Shown piece after piece: positions 17,935-26,776 of a stretch of 64,000 bases of DNA. Position 1 is the stretch's first letter. Every line of letters begins with the position of its first letter. Location of the stretch: the NCBI RefSeq assembly GCF_014857905.1, contig NZ_JACYXE010000005.1, positions 124,001 through 188,000 of the forward strand, written 5' to 3'. The translations under genes were made by a program, and so were the position numbers. The notes under the pieces are model-generated. The model did no database searches. It had not been told where the DNA came from and saw nothing but the letters and a program-made list of their open reading frames with translations. The stretch comes from Agilicoccus flavus (GTDB lineage Bacteria; Actinomycetota; Actinomycetes; Actinomycetales; Dermatophilaceae).

Positions 17935-19560
17935 ATGTCGCAGGGATACGGCTGGTTCGCCTACGCGCCGGGCTCGGAGGAGACGTTCGCCGGGGGTGCC
18001 GGGCCGTCAGGGCCCTCAGTGCCGTCAGGGCGGCCCGGGCCGTCGGGGCGTCCCGACCCGGGACGCCGCCCGGAGCTCGCCGACGTCGGGCGCCTCGCGC
18101 GGCGCGGCCTCGACGTCGCGGTCAAGGCGGCGCGCGCGAACGAACAGCCGAGCGTCGCGCGCTTCGTGCGCGACCACCTCGGCGGCGACGCCACGGCCGC
18201 CGAGATCGCCGACGAGCGGTGGGCGCCGTACGAGGGCGTCAACGTGCAGCGGGCCGTCGACGCCTGGCTCGCCGCGTCGCCGCAGCGCCGCCACGAGCTC
18301 ATCGGCCTCCCCACGGGGATGCCGGAGATGGGCCTGGCGGAGTTCATGACCGAGTCGAACCCGTACGGGATGCCGACGCCGACGCCGACGAACGTCGCCC
18401 GGGTCAACCTGACGAGCGGCCCCGACGGGGAGTCGCTGCCGTGCGTGCGCGCCGGCCTCTACCTCGTCGAGGAGGGCGAGGTGCGCACCGCGATCGCGGT
18501 GCGCCAGGCGTCGCCGCAGCGCGGGCTCGACAAGACGGTCGTCGAGGTGGTCTCGACCGATCCCGACGCGCCGGTGCGCGTCACGGCGCAGCTGCGGCGG
18601 CTCGCCGACGAGCTCAACGTCTACCGCGGGCACGTGCTCTCGTTCGCGCAGAACATGTTCGCCTTCGGCGACAGCGCCCTCACCTTCCACCCGCGCCCGG
18701 CCCTGACCCGCGACGACCTCGTCCTCGACGACGAGCTGCTCGCCGGCATCGAACGCCAGGTCGTCGGGGTCGCCCGGCACCGCGCCGCCCTCCTCGCCGC
18801 CGGGCAGCACCTCAAGCGCGGCCTGCTGCTCTACGGCCCGCCCGGCGTCGGCAAGACGCACACGATCCGCTACCTCACGAGCCGCCTGCCCGACACGACC
18901 GTCGTCATGATCAGCGGGGAGGCGCTCGAGGCGATCGGCCTCGCGTGCTCCGTGGCCCGCTCGCTGCAGCCGTCGGTCGTCGTCGTCGAGGACGTCGACC
19001 TCATCGCCGAGGACCGCGGCATGCACCCCGGGCAGCACCCGCTCCTCTTCCAGCTCCTCAACGAGATGGACGGCCTCTCGGGCGACTCCGACGTCGCGTT
19101 CGTCCTCACGACGAACCGTGCCGACCTGCTCGAGCCGGCGCTCGCGGCCCGCCCCGGGCGCATCGACCAGGCCATCGAGCTGGAGCTGCCGGACCTGTCC
19201 GCGCGGCGCCGCCTCTTCGACCTCTACCGCGGGCGGCTGCGCATCGAGGCGGCGGAGTCCGACATCGAGGAGGCGTTGCAGCGGGCGGAGGGCGTGACCG
19301 CGTCGTTCCTCAAGGAGCTCCTGCGCCGCGCCGCGCTCTACGCCGCCGAGCGCGCAGCGGGCGCCGGCGGCGACCACGGTGCCGACCCGGCAGGGGGCAT
19401 CGTCGTCACGGCCGACGACCTGCGGGCGTCCGTCGACGACCTCCTGTCGAGCCGCAACCGGATGACGCGGGTCATGCTCGGGTCCGAGGAGGGCCGGACG
19501 CGCCCGGACGACGCGGACCCGCCGTGGGGTGTGCCCGTGCAGGACGGGTGGGACGCCTGA
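17935..19560 (+). CDS. AAA+ ATPase (FtsH/proteasomal-type core) of unknown role
   Basis: The 541-residue protein has a C-terminal AAA+ module with Walker A LLLYGPPGVGKTHT (K307), Walker B VVVVEDVDLIAED (E352, D353), sensor-1-like FVLTTNRADLLEPALAARPG containing an arginine-finger-type RPGR, and a C-terminal lid. The N-terminal 270 residues are not a recognisable protease or membrane domain. They include a Gly/Pro/Ser/Arg-rich tract (about 25-45) and may bind partners. Start ATG 17935 follows GGAGGG. It is monocistronic and its convergent neighbour is glycerate kinase. It resembles actinobacterial 'ATP-binding protein, AAA family' orphans; no substrate can be proposed. Confidence 0.8.
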   Translation: MSQGYGWFAYAPGSEETFAGGAGPSGPSVPSGRPGPSGRPDPGRRPELADVGRLARRGLDVAVKAARANEQPSVARFVRDHLGGDATAAEIADERWAPYEGVNVQRAVDAWLAASPQRRHELIGLPTGMPEMGLAEFMTESNPYGMPTPTPTNVARVNLTSGPDGESLPCVRAGLYLVEEGEVRTAIAVRQASPQRGLDKTVVEVVSTDPDAPVRVTAQLRRLADELNVYRGHVLSFAQNMFAFGDSALTFHPRPALTRDDLVLDDELLAGIERQVVGVARHRAALLAAGQHLKRGLLLYGPPGVGKTHTIRYLTSRLPDTTVVMISGEALEAIGLACSVARSLQPSVVVVEDVDLIAEDRGMHPGQHPLLFQLLNEMDGLSGDSDVAFVLTTNRADLLEPALAARPGRIDQAIELELPDLSARRRLFDLYRGRLRIEAAESDIEEALQRAEGVTASFLKELLRRAALYAAERAAGAGGDHGADPAGGIVVTADDLRASVDDLLSSRNRMTRVMLGSEEGRTRPDDADPPWGVPVQDGWDA

Positions 19561-19595
19561 CGCGGCACCGGGTCGCCGGCCGCCCGCGTCAGGCG
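19554..19595. terminator. bidirectional hairpin between AAA and glycerate kinase genes
   Basis: A perfect 12-bp stem (CGCCTGACGCGG / CCGCGTCAGGCG) with an 18-base loop overlaps both stop regions of two convergent genes and could end transcription from either side. Confidence 0.65.
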
Positions 19596-20725
19596 CGCAG
19601 GTGCTCCCGCGCGACGTCGGCGGCGAGGCGACGCAGGAGGGGCGCGGCGTCGCGCATGCACACGGCCGGGTCGGGCTCGAGGTCGGTGAGCGCGTGGACG
19701 GCCTCGATCCCCGAGGCCGCGACGTCGGCGGGCGACAGCAGCGACCGGCCGCACACGGCCACGACGGGCACGCCCGCGCGGGCCGACGCCTTCGCCACCC
19801 CGGCCGGGGTCTTGCCCAGCAGGGTCTGCTCGTCGAGCGACCCCTCGCCCGTGACGACGAGGTCGGCTCCCGCGACGAGCGCGTCGAAACCCACGAGGTC
19901 GAGGAGGAGGTCGATGCCGGGCCGCATCGTCGCGCCGAGCACGGCGAGGCACGCGTACCCCACGCCGCCCGCGGCGCCGGCGCCCGGTCGCTCCGTGTCG
20001 TCGCGGCCGGTCGCCTCGGTGACCAGCCGCGCGTAGCGGGTCAGCGCGATCTCGAGCTCGGCGCGCTGCGCGGCGTCGGCCCCCTTCTGGGGCGCGAAGA
20101 TCGCCACGCACCCGCGCTCGCCGAGCAGGGGGTTGTCGACGTCGCCGGCGAGGGTCATCGTCGCCTCCGCCAGGCCCGGGTGCAGTCCCGTGAGGTCGAC
20201 CCGGTCGAGTCGGGCGAGCGCGGCGCCGCCCGGAGGCAGGTCGTCGCCCGCCGCGTCGAGCAGGCGCGCCCCGAGGGCCGCCAGCATCCCGGCGCCGCCG
20301 TCGGTGGAGGCGCTGCCGCCGATCCCGACGACGATGTCCCGCAGGCCGGCGTCGAGGGCGGCGACGAGCACGTCGCCCAGCCCGCGGCTCGTCGCGTCCA
20401 TCGGCGCGAGCCCGGCGTCGCCGAGGCGGACGAGGCCGCAGGCGTCGGCCATCTCGACGATGACCCGGTCCCCGCGGACCGCGTACGCGGTCTCGACGGG
20501 CTCGCCGAGCGGCCCCGCGGCGGTGACCGGCACGCGCGCGAACCCGGCCGTGACCGCCGCGTCGAGCGTGCCGTCGCCGCCGTCGGCCACGACGAGGGTG
20601 TCGACGTCGAGGGCGGGAATCGTGTCGCGCAGCCCGTCGGCGATGAGGTCGAGGACCTGGGTCGCCGTCAGCGAACCCTTGAACTTGTCGCACGCGACGA
20701 TCACGCGCTGTGCCTGCGGTTCCAT
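19589..20725 (-). CDS. glycerate 2-kinase (GlxK/GarK family)
   Basis: The 378-residue enzyme phosphorylates D-glycerate with ATP, in this family mainly at O2 to give 2-phosphoglycerate. The family features are RVIVACDKFKGSLTA at the N-terminus, VVADGGDGTLDAAV, and a Gly-rich IVVGIGGSASTDGGAGMLAALGA. DLVVTGEGSLDEQTLLGKTP, which contributes to substrate binding, follows. The start ATG 20725 has AAGGAG seven bases upstream. It is transcribed away from an aminotransferase/D-2-hydroxyacid dehydrogenase pair, and the three together suggest hydroxypyruvate or glyoxylate assimilation through D-glycerate. The 235 bases between the divergent genes should hold shared control sites. Confidence 0.9.
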   Translation of the reverse strand: MEPQAQRVIVACDKFKGSLTATQVLDLIADGLRDTIPALDVDTLVVADGGDGTLDAAVTAGFARVPVTAAGPLGEPVETAYAVRGDRVIVEMADACGLVRLGDAGLAPMDATSRGLGDVLVAALDAGLRDIVVGIGGSASTDGGAGMLAALGARLLDAAGDDLPPGGAALARLDRVDLTGLHPGLAEATMTLAGDVDNPLLGERGCVAIFAPQKGADAAQRAELEIALTRYARLVTEATGRDDTERPGAGAAGGVGYACLAVLGATMRPGIDLLLDLVGFDALVAGADLVVTGEGSLDEQTLLGKTPAGVAKASARAGVPVVAVCGRSLLSPADVAASGIEAVHALTDLEPDPAVCMRDAAPLLRRLAADVAREHLRA

Positions 20726-20960
20726 GTCGGCTCCTTCGTCGGTGTGCCGGGCGGCGGCCCCGGGAGAACCCCGTGACAGGACACGTGGCGGAGCACGTGA
20801 GCAGCCTAGGAGACGCCGGCCGGGAGGCGGGCTGCGAACGCGGCCCCGCCCGGACCCCGTCGCGTCCGACCTGTGCAATCGTGCCCGCGCGGCCGGCCAG
20901 GGCTCTAGCCTGGTCCGTGCCCCGCACGTCCGGGGGCCACCAGACGAAGGAGTCCCCCGC

Positions 20961-22160
20961 ATGGCGCTCGCGCACCGCCTCGACCGACTGGGCACGGAGA
21001 CGGCGTTCGCCGTCTCCCTCGCCGCCGCGCAATGGGGGGCGAAGGGCCACCGGATCTATCCCTTCCACCTCGGTGACATCGACCTGCCCACGCCGTCGAC
21101 GGTCGTGGAGGCCGCGACGCAGGCGATCGCCGACGGCAAGACGGGGTACTGCCCCGGCGCGGGGGTCCTCCCGCTGCGGGAGGCGCTCGCCGACGACACC
21201 AACGCCCGCCGGGGCACGGCGTACACGCCCGAGAACGTCGTGGTCCAGCCCGGCGGCAAGCCGGTCATCACGAAGTTCCTCCAGGCCGTGATGAACGAGG
21301 GCGACGAGGTCCTCTATCCCAACCCCGGCTTCCCCATCTACGAGTCGCAGATCGAGTACCTCGGCGGCGTCGGGAAGGCCTACGGCTACGTGCCCACCGA
21401 GGCGGGGTTCGTCATCGACCTCGACCACGTGAGGGCGATGATCGGGCCGCGGACGAAGGCGATCATCTACAACGACCTGCAGAACCCCATCTCGGCGGAG
21501 TCGACCGACGCCGAGCGCGAGGCCGTCGCCCGGCTCGCGATCGAGCACGACCTGTGGGTCCTCTCCGACGAGGCGTACTTCGAGATGCGGTACTCGGGGC
21601 AGAGCACGAGCATCGCGTCGCTGCCGGGGATGGCGGAGCGCACGGTCATCCTCTACACGTTCAGCAAGAAGTTCGCGATGACCGGGTGGCGGCTGGGCGC
21701 CGCGATCGCCCCGCCCGAGATCGCCGCCGTCATGGCGACGATGAACACGAACAACGAGTCGTGCACCACGCACTTCGTCCAGTACGCCGGCGCGGCCGGC
21801 CTGCGGTGCGACCAGAGCGAGGTCGCCGCGATCCTGCAGGTCCTGCGCGGGCGCCGGGACGCCGCGTTCGACGTCATCTCCACCATCGACGGCGTCCAGC
21901 TCGCGAAGCCGGAGTCGACGTTCTACCTGTTCCCCGACGTCACCGACGCCATGGGTCGGCGCGGCTTCACCGACGTCGACGCGTTCGCGACCGCCGCCCT
22001 GCACGCCACCGGCGTCTCGTTCTGCACCCGCAACCACTTCGGCCGCCCGCAGCCGGGCGAGGATCGCGCGTACGTGCGCTTCGCGTACTCCGGCCTCCCG
22101 GAGGCCGACATCACCGAGGGGCTCGGGCTTCTCAAGGCATGGATCGAGGAGAGCGCCTGA
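20961..22160 (+). CDS. PLP-dependent class I/II aminotransferase
   Basis: The 399-residue protein has fold-type I aminotransferase features: YPFHLGDIDLPTP, TGYCPGAGVLPLREALA, VVQPGGKPVITKFLQA, NDLQNPISAEST and the PLP-lysine motif YTFSKKFAMTGWRLG with K236. The usual N..NPTG motif reads DLQNPISA. The start is ATG 20961 behind GAAGGAG. Its TGA overlaps the ATG of the next gene, so it is translationally coupled to a D-2-hydroxyacid dehydrogenase. That coupling suggests the keto acid it makes is the dehydrogenase's substrate, for example hydroxypyruvate from serine or glyoxylate from glycine. This is inference from order only. Confidence 0.85.
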   Translation: MALAHRLDRLGTETAFAVSLAAAQWGAKGHRIYPFHLGDIDLPTPSTVVEAATQAIADGKTGYCPGAGVLPLREALADDTNARRGTAYTPENVVVQPGGKPVITKFLQAVMNEGDEVLYPNPGFPIYESQIEYLGGVGKAYGYVPTEAGFVIDLDHVRAMIGPRTKAIIYNDLQNPISAESTDAEREAVARLAIEHDLWVLSDEAYFEMRYSGQSTSIASLPGMAERTVILYTFSKKFAMTGWRLGAAIAPPEIAAVMATMNTNNESCTTHFVQYAGAAGLRCDQSEVAAILQVLRGRRDAAFDVISTIDGVQLAKPESTFYLFPDVTDAMGRRGFTDVDAFATAALHATGVSFCTRNHFGRPQPGEDRAYVRFAYSGLPEADITEGLGLLKAWIEESA

Positions 22161-23137
22161 TGGCCAGGGTCGTCGTCACCAACCGCATCCCGACGGAGGC
22201 CGTCGACCTGCTGCGGACCGAGCACGACGTGTGGACGTGGGACGGGGACGAGCCCATGGACCGTGCCACCGCCCTGCAGCGGATCGAGGGCGCGGACGCG
22301 ATCCTCACGCTGCTCACCGACACCGTCGACGACGCGTTCCTCGCCGCGGCCGGACCGCAGCTCAAGGTCGTCGCCAACGTCGCGGTCGGCTACAACAACG
22401 TCGACGTCGAGGCGTGCGAGCGCCGCGGGATCGTCGCCACGAACACGCCGGGCGTGCTCACCGACACGACCGCCGACACCGCCTTCGGGCTCGTCCTCAT
22501 GGTCACCCGCCGGTTCGGCGAGGCCGAGCGGCTGGTCCGCTCGGGGCGGCCGTGGGCGTGGGGCATGGAGTTCATGCTCGGGACCGGCCTGCAGGGCAAG
22601 ACGATCGGGATCGTCGGGCCGGGTGCGATCGGCATCGCCACGGCCCGCCGGGCGCGGGCCTTCGGGATGGACGTCGTCTACTCCGGGCGCAGCCCGATGG
22701 AGCCGGCGGCCGAGACGGAGCTCGGCGCCCGACGGGTGTGCTTCGACGAGCTGCTGGCGACCGCCGACGTCGTCTCGCTGCACTGCCCGCTGGTCCTGCA
22801 CGGACCCGACGCGACCCATCACCTCGTGGACGCCGCCGCCCTCGCGAAGATGAAGCCGACCGCCTACCTCGTCAACAGTGCCCGCGGGCCGGTCGTCGAC
22901 GAGGCCGCGCTCGTCGCCGCGCTCGAGGCGGGCACCATCGCGGGCGCGGGGCTCGACGTCTTCGAGGAGGAACCGACGATCCACCCGGGACTGCTCGACC
23001 GCGAGGACGTCGTGCTCCTGCCCCACCTCGGCTCGGCCACGGTCGAGACCCGGACCGCCATGTCGGTGCTCGCCGCGCAGAACGCGCTCGCGGTGCTCGC
23101 CGGGCGGGCGCCCGAGAACCCGGTGACCCGGGACTGA
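22160..23137 (+). CDS. D-2-hydroxyacid dehydrogenase (glyoxylate/hydroxypyruvate reductase type)
   Basis: The 325-residue NAD(P)-dependent enzyme has the complete catalytic set of the family: R242 (VNSARGPVVDE), E269 (GLDVFEEEP) and H289 (LLPHLGSAT). LKVVANVAVGYNNVDVEA and a Rossmann glycine motif GIVGPGAIGIATARRA are also present. The wording VAVGYNNVD and LGSATVETR is typical of D-glycerate dehydrogenases. It would reduce hydroxypyruvate to D-glycerate or glyoxylate to glycolate. The start overlaps the preceding stop (TGATG). Together with the divergent glycerate kinase it forms a plausible serine/hydroxypyruvate-to-phosphoglycerate route. Confidence 0.9.
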   Translation: MARVVVTNRIPTEAVDLLRTEHDVWTWDGDEPMDRATALQRIEGADAILTLLTDTVDDAFLAAAGPQLKVVANVAVGYNNVDVEACERRGIVATNTPGVLTDTTADTAFGLVLMVTRRFGEAERLVRSGRPWAWGMEFMLGTGLQGKTIGIVGPGAIGIATARRARAFGMDVVYSGRSPMEPAAETELGARRVCFDELLATADVVSLHCPLVLHGPDATHHLVDAAALAKMKPTAYLVNSARGPVVDEAALVAALEAGTIAGAGLDVFEEEPTIHPGLLDREDVVLLPHLGSATVETRTAMSVLAAQNALAVLAGRAPENPVTRD

Positions 23138-23172
23138 CCTGCGGCGCCCCGGCCCGGGCCCGTCGGCTCCCG

Positions 23173-23712
23173 TCAGTCGGACTCGGGGGCCGGTGCGGCC
23201 GCGCGGGCGCGTCCGGCCAGGCCGTCGACCACCGCGTGGTCGAGGTCGTCGGGGGCGGCGCCGACCAGCGCGTGCAGGTAGAGGCCGTCGCCCACGAGGG
23301 TGACGAGCCGGGCGAGCACGGGGTCGTCGAGGTGACGCGCGAGGGCGTCGGACCACAGGCCGAAGGAGTCGACGACCGCCCCCTCGACGTCGACGCCGGG
23401 CGTGCCCACGAGCCGCAGGGCCGTGAGCAGGGCCGCGGTGTAGTCGCCGCCGGCGTCGGAGGAGCTGCGCAGGTACCCGCTCACGAGGTCGTCGCCGCCG
23501 CTCTCCCACCCGGCGATGTCGGCCGCCGCGTGCGCGCGCAGCCGTTCGAGAAGGCCCGCGAACAGGGCCTCCTTCGTCCCGAAGTGGTAGAGCAGCCCGC
23601 CCTTGCTCACGCCCGCGCGCGCCGCGACGGCGTCGAGGGTGGCGCCGGCCGGACCGGCCTGCGCCACCTGCGCCTGGAGCGCGTCGAGGATCCGCTCGCG
23701 GGTCTGGCTCAT
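23173..23712 (-). CDS. TetR-family repressor of adjacent efflux pump
   Basis: The 179-residue regulator has an N-terminal helix-turn-helix, ATLDAVAARAGVSKGGLLYHF, the classic TetR signature, and a C-terminal ligand domain of the TetR_C_6/SmvR-like kind. ATG 23712 is chosen as start; the frame extends 19 codons upstream without a ribosome site. The gene diverges from a DHA2-family efflux transporter. A 6-2-6 palindrome between them is the probable operator. By analogy with SmvR/SmvA and QacR/QacA pairs, it should repress the pump until a cationic compound binds. Confidence 0.88.
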   Translation of the reverse strand: MSQTRERILDALQAQVAQAGPAGATLDAVAARAGVSKGGLLYHFGTKEALFAGLLERLRAHAAADIAGWESGGDDLVSGYLRSSSDAGGDYTAALLTALRLVGTPGVDVEGAVVDSFGLWSDALARHLDDPVLARLVTLVGDGLYLHALVGAAPDDLDHAVVDGLAGRARAAAPAPESD

Positions 23713-23806
23713 CCCTCGACCTTGCCACACGGGCGTGCTCGCGCCCGGTGCGCGGGCCGGGTTGCGCACATGGGAAGGGCGACAGCCCCTTTCGCGTTGC
23801 TACTGT

Positions 23807-23820
23807 ACCGTCTGGACGGT
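23807..23820. promoter_or_regulatory. putative TetR operator
   Basis: The palindrome ACCGTC-TG-GACGGT lies between the divergent repressor and pump genes, 46 bases before the pump start. GAC/GTC half-sites with a short spacer are typical of QacR/SmvR-type operators. Confidence 0.6.
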
Positions 23821-23865
23821 TGATCGGCCGTCCGCAGCCCCGAGACGCCGAAGGAGGCGAGACCG

Positions 23866-25461
23866 ATGACCACCGACCTCTCGATCCACCGCAGCAGCGG
23901 GCGACCGGACGCTCCGCGTCCGACCCGCACCACCACCCCCCGCACGCCGGGCCCCCGGGCCGGGATCCGCGAGTGGACGGCGCTCGTCGTCCTCATGCTC
24001 CCGGTGCTCGTCATCACGCTCGACAACACGGTGCTCTCGTTCGCGATCCCGCAGCTGTCGGCGTCGCTCGAGCCGACGTCGACGCAGCTGCTGTGGATCA
24101 TCGACGTTTACCCGCTGTGCCTCGCGAGCCTCCTCGTGACGATGGGCCTGCTCGGGGACCGTCTCGGGCGCCGGCTGCTCCTGCTCGTCGGGGCCGCCGG
24201 GTTCGGCGTCGTGGGGCTGTACGCCGCGTTCGCGCCGAGCGCCGAGCACCTCATCGCCGCGCGCGCCCTGCGGGGCGTGTTCGGGGCGACGCTCATGCCC
24301 TCGACCCTGTCGCTCCTGCGCAACCTCTTCCACGACGCGGGCCAACGGCGTCTCGCCATCGCGATCTGGGGATCGGGCTTCGCGGGCGGCTCGGCCATCG
24401 GCCCGATCGTCGGCGGATGGCTCCTCGACCACTACGCGTGGGGTTCGATCTTCCTCTTCACGCTGCCGCTCATCGCGGTACTGCTCGTGGCCGGGCCCTT
24501 CCTCCTGCCCGAGTCCCGCCGGCGCGGCGGGGGCCGGATCGACGTCCCGGGCGTGGTCATGTCGCTGCTCGCGATGGTCCCGTTCGTCTTCGGGATCAAG
24601 GAGTTCGCCCTGCACGGCCCGTCGGCGCTCGCGTTCGGCATGCTCGCGCTAGGCGTGGTCGTCGGTGTCGCCTTCGCGCGGCGCCAGCTCGCTCTCGCCG
24701 AGCCGCTGCTCGACGTGCGCCTGTTCACGCACCCCGTGTTCACCGCGTCGATCGTCGGCAACTTCTTCTCGATCTTCGCCTTCGCGGGCCTCGTGTTCTA
24801 CCTGTCGCAGTATCTGCAACTCGTCCTGGGTCTGGACCCCATGCACGCCGGGACGCACCTGCTGCCGGGCGCCCTCGCCTCGATCGTCGCGGGGCTGCTC
24901 GCCGTGCGTCTGGCGCGGGCGTGGCCGCTGCGGGTGCTCGTCCCGGCCGGGATCGCCGTGTCCACCGGCGGGTACGCCCTCGCCGCCACCCTGCACACGA
25001 GCACGCCCGCGCTCGTCATCGTGTTCGTGTTCGTGCTCGTCGGAGCCGGGGTGGGGCTGGCCGAGACGCTGACGAACGACGCGATCCTCGCGAGCGTGCC
25101 CGCCGAGCGGGCGGGCGCCGCCTCGGGCATCTCGGAGACGGCGTACGAGCTCGGATCCGCCCTCGGCGTCGCGATCCTCGGCAGCACGCTCGCCGCGACG
25201 TACCGGGGCGCGCTCGAGCTGCCCGCCGGCGTGACGGGCGCCGCCGCCGACCAGGCCCGCGAGACCCTCGCGGGCGCCGCCGCCGCCGCGCCGACCCTGC
25301 CGCCGGCCACGTCGGAGGCGCTGCTGGGCGCGGCCCGCGGGGCGTTCATGAGCGGGGTGGAGCTCACCTCCGGGGTCGCCGCGACGGTCACCGGCCTCAC
25401 CGCGATCGTCGTCGCGGTGCTCCTGCACCGGGCGGAGGGGCGCGGGATCAGCGGCACCTGA
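23866..25461 (+). CDS. DHA2-family multidrug efflux transporter (SmvA/QacA-like)
   Basis: The 531-residue protein has 14 predicted membrane helices. The DHA2 motifs are present: LDNTVLSFAIPQL in helix one, motif A LLGDRLGRRLLLL, and motif C-like WGSGFAGGSAIGPIVGGWLLDHYAW in helix five (conserved G..GP..GG). Late helices carry GISETAYELGSALGVAILG. This matches methyl viologen/quaternary-ammonium exporters of the SmvA/QacA type. ATG 23866 follows GAAGGAGG. It is controlled by the divergent TetR gene. Its role would be proton-coupled export of lipophilic cations from the inner leaflet. Confidence 0.9.
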   Translation: MTTDLSIHRSSGRPDAPRPTRTTTPRTPGPRAGIREWTALVVLMLPVLVITLDNTVLSFAIPQLSASLEPTSTQLLWIIDVYPLCLASLLVTMGLLGDRLGRRLLLLVGAAGFGVVGLYAAFAPSAEHLIAARALRGVFGATLMPSTLSLLRNLFHDAGQRRLAIAIWGSGFAGGSAIGPIVGGWLLDHYAWGSIFLFTLPLIAVLLVAGPFLLPESRRRGGGRIDVPGVVMSLLAMVPFVFGIKEFALHGPSALAFGMLALGVVVGVAFARRQLALAEPLLDVRLFTHPVFTASIVGNFFSIFAFAGLVFYLSQYLQLVLGLDPMHAGTHLLPGALASIVAGLLAVRLARAWPLRVLVPAGIAVSTGGYALAATLHTSTPALVIVFVFVLVGAGVGLAETLTNDAILASVPAERAGAASGISETAYELGSALGVAILGSTLAATYRGALELPAGVTGAAADQARETLAGAAAAAPTLPPATSEALLGAARGAFMSGVELTSGVAATVTGLTAIVVAVLLHRAEGRGISGT

Positions 25462-25601
25462 GCCGGGCGACCGTCCTTGCCGATGAGCGCCAGTTCCCGC
25501 GCGCGCGACGACGTCATCACCACCGCGGACGACCCGGACAGCGCCTCGGGCTCGTCCGCCACCCAGCAGTGGCTCAGCCACGTGGTGTGAGGCGCAAAGC
25601 G

Positions 25602-26353
25602 TCAGGTGTGGCGGATCATGTCGAGGGGGTCACCCTCGTAGTCGGGCGCGTCTGGCGGTAGCAGGTCCACGAGCTGGGTGGCCAGGCCGAAGCGACCGAC
25701 GAGCTCCGACGCCATCGCGTGGATGGCGCGGTGTACGTCCTGGGGGTTCGTGTCACGGGTGAACTCGGTGTGCCCGTAAAGGGGCCCGGGCGTCGTCCGG
25801 GTGTTCGTCACCTGCAGGAGGTCGCCCGTCTCGTCGTCGAGGGTGTAGTACGTGAGCGGGACGCCGGGGCGCTCGTGGGCCACCTCGAAGACGACGTCGA
25901 TCGGGCCGAAGTAGCCGAGCTCGAGGGCGGAGGCGAGCGCGAGGACGTAGGCGTCGGCGACGAGCGCTTCGGCGTCGGTGAGCAGCACCCCGCCCGGCCG
26001 GGCGACGCCGTCGTCGAAGACGTCGCTGCGGGTGAACCCCACCGCGACGACGCCGGCGATCCCGAGGCCGATCGTCAGCTCCAGGTGGGGGCGGTGTCGC
26101 TGCCCAGGGTGATCAGCTCGTACTGGTCCTCTGTGCGCATGTCGTAGCCGGCGGGGAGGAATCCGACGGCACCGCTGGGGAACTGGACGGTCGTCGTCGC
26201 GGCGTGGAGCACGGAGCGGATGCGCTCGGGACCGAACCCCTCCTGCTCCGGCGGGACGCCGCGCAGGTGGGCAGCGCCGATGAGCCACGGCCGCACGTTC
26301 GCGTCGACGGCCCCCGCCGCCCCGGCCAGCGCGAGGTCGAGCATGTCGGTCAT
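25602..26353 (-). pseudogene. unknown protein gene with one-base frameshift
   Basis: Reading from ATG 26353 (AGGA upstream) gives MTDMLDLALAGAAGAVDANV and continues to LITLGSDTAPTWS, then TGA at 26075-26077. In the neighbouring frame a coherent sequence runs on directly, starting LELTIGLGIAGVVAVGFTR, through DVVFEVAHERPGVPL to a stop at 25602. One extra C in the five-C run at about 26088-26092 would join them as TAPHLELTIG and give 250 residues. Both halves have the codon use of real genes. The domain is not recognised; it looks soluble with alpha/beta character. It may be a decayed gene or an assembly error. Confidence 0.6.
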
Positions 26354-26776
26354 GGGAGTCCTGCTTTCGGTGCGGCGGCGATGAGGTCGGATCGAGTACC
26401 ACATCGACCACACACCGCACAACCCAAGGCCGGAGTGGCCTCCGGATTCACTTGTGCTGTGCGGACGCTCGCCCAGAACGCGTCTTGAACGGCCGCACCC
26501 ACGTGGGGGTTCGCGTCGTCCGCCACCCCAGCCGCGGGGCGCACCGCCGCGTCCGTCGGCCGCTTGCGAGCCCTCCGTCGCGCTGACCGCCGCTCGCCAC
26601 GAAGGGGCCCGGCGCCGCAAGAACCATATCGGCCGGGTCGACCACCGCACGACGAGCGCCACAGGCAAGGACGCGCTGGTCAGCGGGTTTCTGGGCTCGA
26701 CCCTCACTCGTCGACCCGGCCAGAATGGTTCTTGGTGTCACCGCAGCGACCTTGGCGAGGAGCGCGGCCCGTCGAC
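26354..26776. other. intergenic region upstream of unknown gene, holding repeat copy B
   Basis: This 423-base stretch separates the frameshifted gene from the end of the tetritol operon. Apart from the inverted-repeat element at 26619-26733 I see no coding frame with credible codon use. GC content dips locally around 26395-26460. Confidence 0.5.
26619..26733. repeat. inverted-repeat element, copy B
   Basis: The left end is AAGAACCATATC followed by GGCCGGGTCGAC (26619-26642). The right end is GTCGACCCGGCC followed by AGAATGGTTCTT (26710-26733). The ends pair at 21 of 24 positions. The terminal sequence AACCAT..(C)GGCCGGGTC is shared with copy A at 11432-11550, while the interiors differ apart from a GCGCCACAG word. 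The size is 115 bases with no gene inside. It lies between the end of the tetritol operon and a frameshifted gene. Confidence 0.7.

Noticed and set aside
26619-26733. Insertion sequence remnant
   Set aside because: No transposase fragment is readable in or near either copy; only the inverted ends support mobility, so it is listed as a repeat.
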